Of a DNA stretch of 64,000 bases, positions 47,431 to 59,295 are shown piece by piece. The DNA is taken from assembly GCA_013180625.2 (NCBI GenBank), contig SNVD02004916.1, positions 62,001-126,000 on the forward strand. Reading direction: 5' to 3'. A program made the position numbers and the translations under genes. The first letter of the stretch is position 1; every line of letters begins with the position of its first letter. The DNA is from Boswellia sacra (lineage: Eukaryota; Streptophyta; Magnoliopsida; Sapindales; Burseraceae). The notes below the pieces were generated by a model. That model was not told the DNA's origin. It searched no databases and saw only the letters and a program-made list of their open reading frames with translations.

Positions 47431-50400
47431 TTAGTCATCTTCTAGAATATTGGAAGAAGAAATACCATGAATGGAAGATGTGTCACCATTTAGGTATCTC
47501 TTGAGGTGATCCAAGTCATCAACAATGTCTAGCATTGTAGGCCTACTAGAGGGAGACTCTTGTGTGCAAATAATAGCCAACTCAATCAATTCTCCTATTG
47601 CAATGTACCACATTCTTCTCACTTCAGAGGACTGGTCTCTTGAACCTCTCACCAATGCAGGGTCAATAACTTTTTCAATCCTTCCACGGTAGTGAGTCCT
47701 AACCCATTTCTGCAGGCTTAGCCCACCTACAAACATATCATCCGTCGGCCTTCTTCTTGTAATCAACTCAAGGACAATTATTCCAAAGCTGTAAACATCT
47801 CCTTTCTTTGATATATTAGATCCAAATGCATATTCTGAATAGATAGAATAAAAGTCTTGATTATTGTCATAATTTTTCTTCTTTGGATGAAAAATAGAAG
47901 AATAAGGAGGTAAATTGACTTAAACTAAATTTGATAATAATAAATAAGGCTTGTGAAAATACAATGATGAAAATTTGATGCCATGCATTTATTAGTGAAC
48001 AATTTGGTTGACATTGTGTTCCTTATTAGTTGGATCATAGTTCATTCTTTCTTTTTTTTTTTTTTTTTTTTAAGCTTCACATTTGTTGTCAAAAATGATT
48101 CCAGAATAGAAAATATAGTGATGTTTTCTTCAATATGTATGTTATGAAAGTATCACTTCACATCTGATCTTGGCTAAGTAGTATGAATTAACCACTTCTC
48201 AATTTGTGCTACCCTAGTATTAATTTCAGTTTTGAAGACATTCTTTTCCTTTTCTACTCTTTTTAAGATGCAGAAGTAAAGGAGATATCTGTACCTGGTG
48301 CTATGTATCCAATTGAACCACGTAACATGTTAGCAGTAGAGTTTCCCATGATCTCAACGTCCCCAGCATTTTCCTCTCCAACTGGTGCAACTAACCTTGC
48401 AATCCCAAAATCAGAAACCAGAGCTGTCATGTCATCATTGAGAAGAATATTACTTGGCTTTAGGTCACAGTGTATAACACTGACAGGAGAATGATGATGC
48501 AGATAGGCCATTCCGTCAGCTATGTCACTGCAAATATTCACCCTCTGGATGAGAGTCAAGTCTGAGGACTCAGACCTTCTCCCTGGATGTGTATAAAGAT
48601 GGCCCTCCAGGCTCACATTTGCCATGTAAGGAAGAACAGGTGCCTTGAAATCAGGTAAACTGCAAACCGTTATAATTTTTATCGGATTTCTATGGCGATT
48701 CCTCTTTAATACTTGACATTCTCTCTTAAAACTTTTTGTTGAATTTCCAGATTGCGAATGTAGCACCTTGACGGTTATGGCTGTTCCATCCGAAAGAATT
48801 CCCTTGTAAATCCGTCCATAGCTACCAGTCCCAATAACTGTCTGTTCATCAAAACCCAGAGTGGCCTCTGACAGTTGTCTGTATGTAATTCTTGGGAAAT
48901 GTGGGATCACTGCTGGTGTTATTTGCCTTCTTATAATTTGAGATTTTGCAGAGGAAATCATGACTTTAATGTGGTGTAACTTTAGCACACAAAACGATGT
49001 TGATAAGAGTGCTAGTATGCATATGACCGAGATGTAAATGATCAAGAACATTTGCAAATGAAACCAATGTTGCTTTTGAGAGCAAATGGGCACACCAGGA
49101 ACCACCCCGCAAAGATTCTGATTGCCTAAGAAGGACGATTTTGTTGCTGAATCAAAGACGCCTCCAGAGGCAATCATACCTTCAAACTCATTAAAAGAAA
49201 GATTGATGAAAGTAAGGGTTTGAATTTTGTTGAGGCTCAGTGGTAAAGTACCAGACAAGTGGTTGCCTGAAAGGTCTATGGATTCCAGGTTTTTTAGATC
49301 ACCTAGAGTGTCTGGAAGGTGTCCCTCAAGAGAATTATGTGACAGATTTATCATTCTCAACGCAATGCAGCTTGATATCTGAGAGAAGATATTTCCAGTG
49401 AATTTGTTTGATGAAAGGTCAATCTCTTGAACATTTTCCAGCTTGCTAAGCTCCATTGGCAATGGCTCTGCAAGTTGATTGTGAGAGAGGTTTAGAGATA
49501 TTCTAATTTCTTGTATACCTGAAATAATTTCTGGGAGAATTCTCCCTGTCAATCTATTGTAGGACAAGTCCAGCCTGTAAAGATCAGTGCACTGTCCCAA
49601 TGTTCCAGGTATTGATCCTGAAAGGAGGTTGTTGTTGAGAAACAGAGAAGTCAGTCCAACCAAATTTCCTAAACTTTCCGGGATTTGACCACAGAAATCA
49701 TTGTATGACAGATCAAGCAGACCAAGATGAGGAAGTCAACCTAATGCTGCTGGAATTTGACTGGAGAACAAGTTGTGTGATAAGAAAAGCTGCTCCAATT
49801 TGGGCAATGCACCAATCTCTTCTGAAATATTTCCATTCAGAAGGTTTGAAGTCAAATTCAGTGACATAAGATAGGAAAGATTCGCTATATATGGAGAAAT
49901 TGATCCAGTAATCTGGTTTTCTTGAAGTAACAGTTTTGTAGTATTGGCCGAGAGATTGAGGTAATGTTCCTCCGAGGCCCATGCCAACCAACCAAAGTTC
50001 GTCCAAGTCAGTGCAACTTTTCAGAGAGTGAAGAAGGGATCAAGATTGGTATTGTTGTCATGACTTACCATGTTGTTAAATGATTGTTGGAGATATTTGA
50101 GTAAAGGCAGCTTCCCTAGCATATCTGAAGGCAACTCACCAGAAAGATGATTAGACTCCACATCCAGATTGTACATTGAAGTATTAACCAAAGATGTAGG
50201 AAGCTGTCCTGTAAACTGATTGTTGTATAGATTGAGGTTCCACAGACCTGGACTATTTCCTATTTCTCGTGTAAGAGAGGTCTGTGTTTTTCAATGAAGT
50301 GCAGTTTAGGAATACGAAAGGTGGAAGTGTTCCTGTTAATTTGTTATCACAAAGAGTTAGCAAACTGAGTTTTTAGCAAACTGAGTTTAGAAAGAGAAGC

Positions 50401-50739
50401 AAAGGACTCTGGTATTTGACCGTGCAAATTGTTCCCATCTAGCTGGAGGTAACGGAGGTGTTTGAGGTGAGAAATTTCAGGTGGGATGACTCCAAGGAAG
50501 TTATTGTCAACGAGCACTAGGGCTTTAAGGCGAGTGAGATTTGAGATAAAGGGTGACAAGAATCCCACTAGTCCATAGTCTGGTAGATAAAGTTCAGCTA
50601 CACGGTGATGACCCTTGTCACATATGACACCTCTGAAGTCCCAGACATCAACAGCTTCCTCCCAGTTAGCTAGAGTGGCGTTGGAATCAGATTTTATGGT
50701 GCGCTTCAACGCCAGAAGAGCAGCCTTGTCTGTGAGCAA
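47431..50739 (-). pseudogene. LRR receptor-like kinase (At2g24130-like), copy 1, broken ectodomain
   Basis: N-terminal cap LLTDKAALLALKRTIKSDSN then LRRs (50347-50739; 49713-50240; 48900-49735). A transmembrane helix follows (QMFLIIYISVICILALLSTS, near 49040), then the kinase: GTGSYG loop, Lys in ITVKVL, Glu in FKRECQ, HCDLKPSN (non-RD type), SDFGIAR, and across the intron GYIAP/EYAFGSN. It ends NILEDD at 47431. Exon 1 ends at 48295 and exon 2 starts at 47834. The ectodomain has a TGA at 49736-49738, shifts near 49935 and 50025, a 16-bp tandem duplication at 50359-50390 and no signal peptide in frame. From ATG 49663 a shortened protein (about 5 LRRs, membrane helix, whole kinase) would still be open. 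Such receptors sense extracellular ligands at the plasma membrane. Confidence 0.88.
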
Positions 50740-51889
50740 AGAGTGGGAACTTTGGTTGTGATGCGTGATAGTTGCATGACTTGCATGACTTGAACTTAGT
50801 GGTTTTGGTTAAGGTAGAAATAGATCAATTGGAAAGATAAATAAACTGCATGGTATGATTTGGAAACCGTTTAGTGCAGGGTATGATTTGTGAACCATGG
50901 TGAGTTGATTTTTCAAGTCAACTTAAATTAATGCAAGAGATAGGACTGCATTAACAACAAAATTAAAGCTTATTAGATCATACAACATGCTTCACACAGT
51001 CACAAATGAGTAATATTTTAGTGCTTCCGCGAGAATTCAGCCTGTGCCAAAAGACACAGAGATTTGTGTAATCTTTGGGGATTGCTAGCATTACTAGTGT
51101 TCAGTGGTTGTTGGGCAACTTTGTCAAGAATGAATTGCAAGCCAAAAGCTATGTTTGATTGGCAACAATTTGACAGTCAGAAATGGCACGTGTCCATGAT
51201 TGCTTGTATTGTATGTTTTCTAATGTTTTATGCTCTTTTCATTGCCGAAAGAGACACATTTAAACAAAATTAACACATCTTTTTGTCGTTAATTGATGAA
51301 GTGATTACAACATTCTAGGTTAATTATCACAAAAATGACAAATACGATAGTACATTTTTTATTTAACTTTATGAAAAGAGTGAGCGAATGGGTCAAATCG
51401 ACCGGGCAGAATTTGAAATTTTCTCATGAAATGGTATGATCGTAGCACCAACATCAACCACAAAGCACAAATGGGTCTGAAGTTGGATTTTATCAAGCAC
51501 AATTCATTCGTCTTTGTTAGGCACGTGTGCATATGTTTTGAAAATAATGTCAGTTATTTGAACCCCTTTGCTTTAATAATTAATTGATGTATAGTGACTA
51601 TGATACTAATAAATATTTTAATAGAAAGCATTCACAATACGTACTTTCGTGTAGGGAAGAAGAAGCTTTTATGCACTTTCTCATCTCTCCTTATTCGTTA
51701 TTTTGACACTTGTATACAAAATTTTTATTTAGCTGTAATAATAACACGTGAGTCATCAGTTTTAATCAGTAATTATTAGATTTTGTAGAAGCATGTAAAT
51801 ATAATAAAGAGAGTACGTAATAGCCATATTATATCGTGCAATTTAATCTGTTACATTTATTTTTATTTTCAACTCGTTCAATATTATTT
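50740..51889. other. Intergenic DNA upstream of receptor kinase copy 1
   Basis: No convincing gene. A 69-codon plus-strand frame at 51064-51273 has one hydrophobic stretch but no family I know and no splice or promoter context. Confidence 0.5.
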
Positions 51890-52099
51890 GAGCATTACTA
51901 TACTTATAATCCATCTACAACCAACTCTGAGTCGATAAAATATTACTGGATAGATAAAAAATGAAAAAACATTAAGAAAATTAAATATAATTATCCTTCC
52001 GATAATATTTTGTAACTCAAGTTGTATAAAGAATTAGTTGTAAATGAGTTATAAGTGATAACTATTGATTGTATATGAGTTATAAATATAACATTACTC
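51890..52099. mobile_element. MITE-like inverted-repeat element
   Basis: Ends GAGCATTACTATACTTATAA and, on the minus strand, GAGTAATGTTATATTTATAA, continuing similar for about 35 bp. The flanks share TTATTT (51884-51889 and 52100-52105). AT-richness makes this duplication weak evidence. Confidence 0.5.
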
Positions 52100-52136
52100 T
52101 TATTTATGTATCTGACTATAAATTTAAATAAAATAT

Positions 52137-52355
52137 CAGTAATATTAGACTTACAACCTATATACAATCCTAACTCTACACCCTGATATAATAGTTTACA
52201 TGATAATATCCTATTTGTGATATAATTCTCCTCGTTCTTTTTTGTTTTTTTGGCCTTTAGTGAATTTTTACCATGTAAACTGTAATATCAAATTATAAAG
52301 TTTTAGTTACATATAGAGTTTAGGTCTTATATAGGTTGTGAGTCTAATACTACTG
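52137..52355. mobile_element. 219-bp MITE with exact 9-bp target duplication
   Basis: Terminal repeats of about 45 bp: CAGTAATATTAGACTTACAA and, from the other end, CAGTAGTATTAGACTCACAA, then CCTATATA and AACTCTA in both. The flanks are ATAAAATAT at 52128-52136 and 52356-52364. A 9-bp duplication points to Mutator-like mobilisation. No coding capacity. Confidence 0.8.
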
Positions 52356-52364
52356 ATAAAATAT

Positions 52365-53569
52365 GTCTTACCTATAATTTTTTTATTACATGTTTATTTT
52401 TATTTACGATTGCCTATCAAATTAAATTAAAAAAAGAAAATTTATGGAATGATTCATATTTTTACTATTTGTCCCAGATGTTCGAGGTTATCTAAAAACA
52501 TACTAAAAATTTTAATGGTGCAATCTATTAGATAAAATTCTAGAGATACTATTACTTCAGTTATTTTTCTGCAAGTTTACATGATTTTTGTGAGATTTGA
52601 AATCTAACACATGACTATAGAAAAGCAATAACTGAATGAAAATTACAGTACAAAAAGATTTGAGTTGTTTTACAATTGCTAATATCGTACTTGAGAATAA
52701 TTGAGATATGTGAGCCTTGATCTATATGCAAGTGCACTTGAGTTCTTTGCATGCAATATACATGTTAAAACTTAAATATTAAAATTAAACTCATATCTAG
52801 CTTTATAAAATATTATAAATAAAATATATAATTATTATTACATTTTTTTATTTGTTAAATATTGAAACATAATTTTGTTGACTGTAGGATCAAGATTCAT
52901 ATTCTTATGTTTGATTTAACATAATATTGATAATTATTTCCATATTATAACCGATTATGGATTTCATGAAAGATTACCTGTGTGCTCTATGTTGGTTGAA
53001 AATTTTTGGATAATTTCACAAACAACCAAATTTAAAGATATTATTTTTAAATTTAGTTAAACATGGATCATTTCATTGCTTAATAAAGAGCCAACTTCAG
53101 TGGTTGATTAAATGCCCCCTTATCACTGACAAGAACAAATCATTTATAATAAATAATAGCCAAGAGCCCACAAATGGTATTTATAATTTGATAAGTGAGT
53201 TGTTCATCAGTCATTTTGAAATGACAAGTTGTGAACTAATAAGTATAACTTATTAGATCTGTTCCATCGTCATAAGCTTACTATTAGCAAATCTTAAATT
53301 TGTTTAGATAGGTATTTTTATTATGGAAGGAGAACTTTTTATGCAAAAGTTTTTGACATGAAATTAAATTTAAATTTTTAATCATTGATTAAAAAAATTT
53401 AATAATTGATATGATTCATGGGTTGTTAATATAAAATATAATTTTTTAATTTTTAATTTTAATAATTAAATTTGATGAGACGAAGGTTATAAATTTATAT
53501 CAACAAATTATACCCAAAATTTACAATAGGATTTAGGTTGGATTTATTAGATAGTGAAAGAAAATATGG
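52365..53569. other. AT-rich intergenic DNA
   Basis: No gene, terminal repeats or long open frame recognised. Confidence 0.55.
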
Positions 53570-53577
53570 ATCCAAAT

Positions 53578-53960
53578 TAGAGATGGCAAAAAAACCCAGG
53601 TAATCCGGGAAAATCCGGGTTAAAAATCCGGGTGCGGGGATATTTTAAAAAAAAAAGTCCGGGTGCGGTATTGCTAATAAACCCCGCACCCGCATAATTC
53701 TTAAAAAAATTAAGAAAAAAGTAACAAAAAAATCTGGGAAAATCCGGGTTTTTTCGGGTGAAGATAAAAGTGGAAAAAAAATCCAGGGAAATCCGGAGTT
53801 TTTTTCCGGGTGCGGGTGCGGTAATCTCAAAACCCGTAAATACCCGCACCCGGAAAAATCCGGATTTTTTCGGGGACCGGGGACAAGATACAAAATCCGG
53901 GTCCGGGTGCGGGTGTGGAAACGTAAAACCCGCACCCGCACCCGGATTTTGCCATCCCTA
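53578..53960. mobile_element. 383-bp hAT-type MITE with 8-bp target duplication
   Basis: Ends TAGAGATGGCAAAA and, on the minus strand, TAGGGATGGCAAAA. The flanks are ATCCAAAT at 53570-53577 and 53961-53968. The inside is built from CCGGGTGCGGG and AAATCCGGG words in both orientations, making it far more GC-rich than its surroundings and prone to fold back. An 8-bp duplication with TAGGG-type ends fits hAT mobilisation. Confidence 0.87.
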
Positions 53961-54229
53961 ATCCAAATAGCCCTCTCAACTTTAATTTTCGAAACTTTTT
54001 TGGGACTTGTTAATGTCCGAAAGGCTCCCAAAGCTTGCCTATTTCAATTTACTTCCCTAAAATACAATAAAAGCGGTTAGATGCCGAAAGTAGCAATCCA
54101 GGGAGAAATTTAGTGCAGAAGCACCAACAGCATTTGGAGGACGAAAGAGAAAGCATTGAAGCTTTCAAGTGTTCACCGCGATGGTTGGTGAAGAAAAGCA
54201 CGAAGGGTATTGGAAATTTCTGGACAAAA

Positions 54230-56147
54230 AGAGATTAATTCTTTATTTTTATTTTTTGGCTCAAGTCTTTGCTTTTCTTTCTTTTTGTCTTTGCTTTTGA
54301 GTTGTGATGATAGTGTAGAAAGTGTTTTCATTTTTTTTTTTTTTACTTTGCTTTTATGATGGAATTGTTTGAACAAATTTTTTCATGATCATGGCCAAGA
54401 ATTACTGGGTTCTCTTTGGATAGATAATGATCTTTTAATTTTATATCTATGCAACTACCCACTTGCATATGCCAATCAATAAGAGGATTTTTTTTTTTAT
54501 TTTTGTTTTTGGGAATGAAATATAAAGGGTTACTTTCACTTGAATACTTAACCTCTTATTATGTAGTGTTGAATTTTGGTAGACCAGTAAAGCCTGCTAA
54601 TTGTTTTGAAAATAATTCTGTTACATGTGAAGGTTTGAGATTCAGAACTTCCTTGACTTTGCTAGAAAATTGTATTATAGGTACAATATATACTTAAAAG
54701 CTATCAGAAACTCAATGTTTCGTTATCCAAATTCTGCTGTACCATGGCTTCTGATTATATACCAACTGAAAATTTCGCGTTTGAGTGCAACAGTTAGTTG
54801 ATGTAGTCTATCTCATGGTTTTGGAGAACCTCACAATATCTTGTTTGATTTAACATGTTGAATCTTTTATTGCTTGAAAATTTTTCTGTTCACTTTCCCT
54901 TTTTCAACTTTGAGACAATTTTTACTTCAACGGTATGTTAGAAAGCGGTTGTGCAATGAAACATTTCGGCAATGATATGGGAAGCAAGTACTGGACTGGG
55001 AAATCTTTTGATAGAAATTTGGAAATGCGAAGCTATATTCAAGAACATTCATTTGATGTTGAGACCACTTCTACCCTTGTTTTTGTGATTACGGCAACAT
55101 ATTTACTGTTTGATCCCGTATGCTCATAATGGAATGTTTCCTCTGTGACTGAAAGAATTATTTGAAGCTCTTGTTGGTAGCACATAATTATTGTTGCCTG
55201 CATCACTGCAGTCATTTGTCGTCTCTTGTGGTGGCGATTCTCATGATCCTTTTAATATGCTTCATTCATTCATTCATTCATTAAGTAATTACCATTTGAC
55301 AGAAAATTCCCACTAGTATTGGTGCTTATAGGAAGTTGTTAATTTACGGATGATAAAGCAGCACATGGAACAGAGTACTTTATAATTGTTACTTGACTAT
55401 TGCAGCGCTTGGTATCTAATTTCTCCTTTCTTTTCCTTATAATCTATTTGATTATTATTGCAAAGTTATCAGCCATCCATTTGCATTTGACTACTCATAA
55501 ACACTCAATTTAAGTTAATGATAGTTCCATAATGGCCCAGTGGTTGTCACCATAACCCACCACTCTTATTACACAAGCTCAAACAGGATCTTTTGGTCAA
55601 CAATACAGACCACCAAGAATGATTATAAAAGTCATTCGGAATAAGCCACTTTACATATTTTCTTCATATTATGTCCAGAGGTCTGAAAGAGGGAGAAAGT
55701 AATATATGCTAAGATGATTCTTTCTACTATTTTTGAGACTTATGCGCAAGATCGTAGCGTTAGTATGATTTATTTTTATTTTATTTTGTTTTTGGGGATT
55801 GAAAGAAATTGCATTATACCTTCCAAATGTTTGTATTTGCTGTGTGCAATTAACTTGTACTTCTCTTTTGTTTCATGTCTATCAAATATGTAGTTTTGGA
55901 CCATTGGCTTCTTAGCATATCGAATGATTAACAGATGATTCCGGGTTATAACTATGGGAAAATTTCAATTCATTCAGTGATTGTCACATGATATTTCCAG
56001 GGGATCTATGCTTTTAGTACTGAAATCTAGAATAAGAAAAAGATCATATGGTAATTGAAGATAAGCTTTAGGAAAGTTAAATGCAAAACTAAGGTAGCTA
56101 ACATTTGACATTTTAAAAAATGTTCAAGAAATAAGGCAAGCTGTTGG
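54230..56147. repeat. Duplicated 3' flank of receptor kinase copy 2
   Basis: Second copy of the unit at 45700-47430 (matching words are given in that entry), with its own indels such as a CATT tetramer run at 55262-55281. No gene recognised. Confidence 0.72.
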
Positions 56148-56571
56148 TCATCTCCAAAAGTGGAAGAACAAATACCAAGAGGAAATTTTGTCACCGCTTA
56201 GGGATCTTTTGAGGCAATCCAAGTCATTAGCAGCATCTAGCATTGTAGGCCTGGAAGAGCGAGACTCCTCTGTGCAAAGAATGCCCAATTCAGTCAATTC
56301 TCCTATTGAAACATACCACATTCTTCTCACTTCGGGGACTGTTCTCTCGCAGCTCTCAGGAATGAAGAGTCGATAACTTTTTCAGCCCTACCATGGTAGT
56401 GAGTATTAACACATTTGTGTAGGTTTAGCCCACTGCTAAACATGTCAGCTGTTGGCTTTTTCCTAGAAATCATCTCAAGGACTATTATTCTGAAGCTATA
56501 AGCATCTTCTTTTCTTGATATGTTAGATCCGTATGCATATTCTGAATGGATAAAAATACAAAGGAAATGGA

Positions 56572-56632
56572 TATTGTTATTGTTATTATTATTGTTATTG
56601 TTGTTGTTATTATTATTACTATTATTATTTTT
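56572..56632. repeat. (ATT/GTT)n microsatellite in the copy 2 intron
   Basis: About 20 trinucleotide units, mostly ATT with GTT variants. Confidence 0.9.
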
Positions 56633-58920
56633 GGATAAAATATAGATAAAAAGGAGATAAAATCCGCTTACATTAAATTTGACTCTGACAAATAAGGCTT
56701 TTCGAAACACAAGGGTGAGAATTTGATTCCATGGTTTATTATCTAATGTTTAGCATTCACATTATGTGCCATGGGTTTGCTTAAGTTTTGTTTATGTGTT
56801 TTGCCTTTATTGTGGGAAGTGAGTCCCAGATATGAAAATATATGATGCTTTCTTCTGCAAAAAGGTTTGATGAATGTATTAATTCACATATGCTCTTAAC
56901 TAAACAGTAGGATTTAACACTTGTAAGTTTATAGCATCCTGCATTATTTCAGTTTTGAAGACATCCTTTTAGTAAATGTTTTCAAATGCAAAAGCAACGG
57001 AGAAATGTACCTGGTGCTATATATCCAATAGAACCATGTAACATATTAGCAGTAGAGTTTCCCATGAGCTTAACATCCCCGGCATTTTCCTCTTCCACTG
57101 GCGTAACCAACGTTGCAATCCCAAAATCAGAAACAAGAACTGCCATGTCATCGTTGAGCAGAATATTGCTTGGCTTTAGATCACAATAAATAACTCTGAT
57201 AGGATGATGATGATGCAGATAGGCCATGCCATCAGCTATGTCACTGCAAATATTCACTCTCTGGATGAGAGTCAAATCATCTGGGGAGGTCAAACCCAAA
57301 CCTGTCCCTGAATGTGGAAGAACAAGTGCCTGGAACTCAGGTAGACTGCATACAGTTATAATCCTCATAAGATTTCTGTGGTGAATCCTCTTTAAAACTC
57401 GACATTCTCTGTTAAAACTCTGTTGAATTTCCAGATTGAGAATATAGGACCTTTACTGCTATGGTTTTTCGATTCGAAAGAATTACCTGGTATATACGTC
57501 CATAGCCACCTGTCCCAATTAGTCTCCGTTCATGAAACCTCCAGTGGCCTCCGAAAGTTCTCTGTATGTAATTCTCTGGACGTCTGGCATCGATTCTGGT
57601 GTTCTTTGCCTTCTTATCACATTTCAGTTTTGGCAGAGTAAATTATTATTTTAATGCGGTGGTACCCAATCACACAACATATTGTTGATAAGAATGATAA
57701 TATGCATATGACTAGGTAGAATATGATCAAGATCATACGTGAACGAAACCAATGTCGCTTTTGAGAGCAAGTGGACATGCCCGGAACAAACAGAGCTGCT
57801 GGTTGCCTAAGAAGGACATATTTGTCACTGAGCCAAAGATGCTCCCGAGGGAATTTCAACTTGAAACTGGTTAAATGAAAGATTGATGAAAGTAAGGGTG
57901 TGAATTTTGTTGAGGCTTATAGGTATTATACCAACTAATTTGTTGCTTGAGACACAATGGATTCAAGGTTCTTTAGATCACCTAGAGAATCTGGAAGATG
58001 CCCCTCAAGAGAATTGTGTGACAGTTTTATTATTCTCAATGCACAGCTTGATATCTGAGGGAAGATATTACCAGTGAAATTGTTTGATGAGAGATCTATC
58101 TCTAATATTTATAGGAATGCTCCCTGTCAACCTCTTGTAAGACAAGTTTAGTTTGTTGAGATCTGTGCAATGTCCTAATGTTTGAGGTATTGATCCTGAA
58201 AGGCAGTTTTCACTGGGAAATATATAATCCACTCGCACCACATCACCTAGACTTGCTGGGATTTGACCAGAGAACTTGTTGTATGATAGATCAAGCAGAC
58301 CCAGGTGAGGGATTCGACCTACCACTGCTGGAATTTCACTAAAGAATAAGTTGTGTGATAAGAAAAAAATGCCCCAATCTTGACAACTGGCTAATCTCTT
58401 CTGAAATTGTTCCATTCAAATGATTTCATGTTAAATTCAGTAACCCAAGATAGGAAAACTTCCCTATATATGGATACTAGTTAAGGTTTTGAATTTTGGT
58501 TAGGCTCACTGGGATCATACCAGCTAAGTCTTGTAATATCACGTAGAGAATCTGGAAGGTGCCCTTGAAAAGTTTTGTGGGAAGATATTTAAAATCCTTG
58601 ATGCAATGTAGCAAGATATATGAAGGGAGATATTTTCATTGAGAGTTTCTATCTCATCAACATCTTCCAGCTAGCTAGGCTCAATTGGCTTAGGCCCCTC
58701 AAGTTGATTGTGCGAGAGATTTGCAAATATTCTGATTTCTCATATACCTGATACTTCAAGGGGAATGCTCGCGGTCAACCTATTGTATGACAAGTCTATC
58801 CTGTGTAGATCTCTGTCATTTTGGAGGTTGGAGGTATTGATCCTGAAAGGAAATTGTTATTTAGAGACATAAAAAAGCTTCTAGCCAAATTTCCTCAATG
58901 TATGATAGATCAAGCAAACC

Positions 58921-59295
58921 GCCGTAAGCGACTCTGACCTAACTGAAGAAAGTGGAGTTTCCTTAAAGGTTTTTCCTGTACTTTAATTGTTGGTTCTTCA
59001 ATTGAATTAGAAGAAAAGAGATAGAACGAGTGAACTTGGAGTTTTGGTGATGAACTTATGTCAAACTACAAGGATTGGAAAGGACTTTATCAACTTTTTG
59101 ATACTAAGAATTCTTCTTCTTTCTCTGGAGGAGCTCTCTCTAGAATGCTTCAGTCTTCACTCTTTGGAGCTTTTTTGAACCAGCCGAGAAGAACTTTTGG
59201 TTTAACAAAATATCAGCCCAATTACATTGGATTATGCTAAATTATCAGATTATATGATTGCCCCTAATTTTGATTTACATTTATATACTAACATG
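58921..59295. other. Unexplained insertion of about 375 bp in copy 2
   Basis: Alignment with copy 1 (49700-49760) is interrupted between GATCAAGCAAACC (to 58920) and GCAGGAATTTCACC (from 59296). The insert has no LRR character and no terminal inverted repeats. On the plus strand it holds an open 60-codon frame (59058-59240, DWKGLYQLFDTKNSSSFSGG) of balanced composition that I do not recognise. It could be a captured exon or filler DNA from double-strand break repair. Confidence 0.55.

Noticed and set aside
51064..51273. 69-codon plus-strand frame with a hydrophobic segment
   Set aside because: Single weak feature, no homology recognised, no supporting signals.
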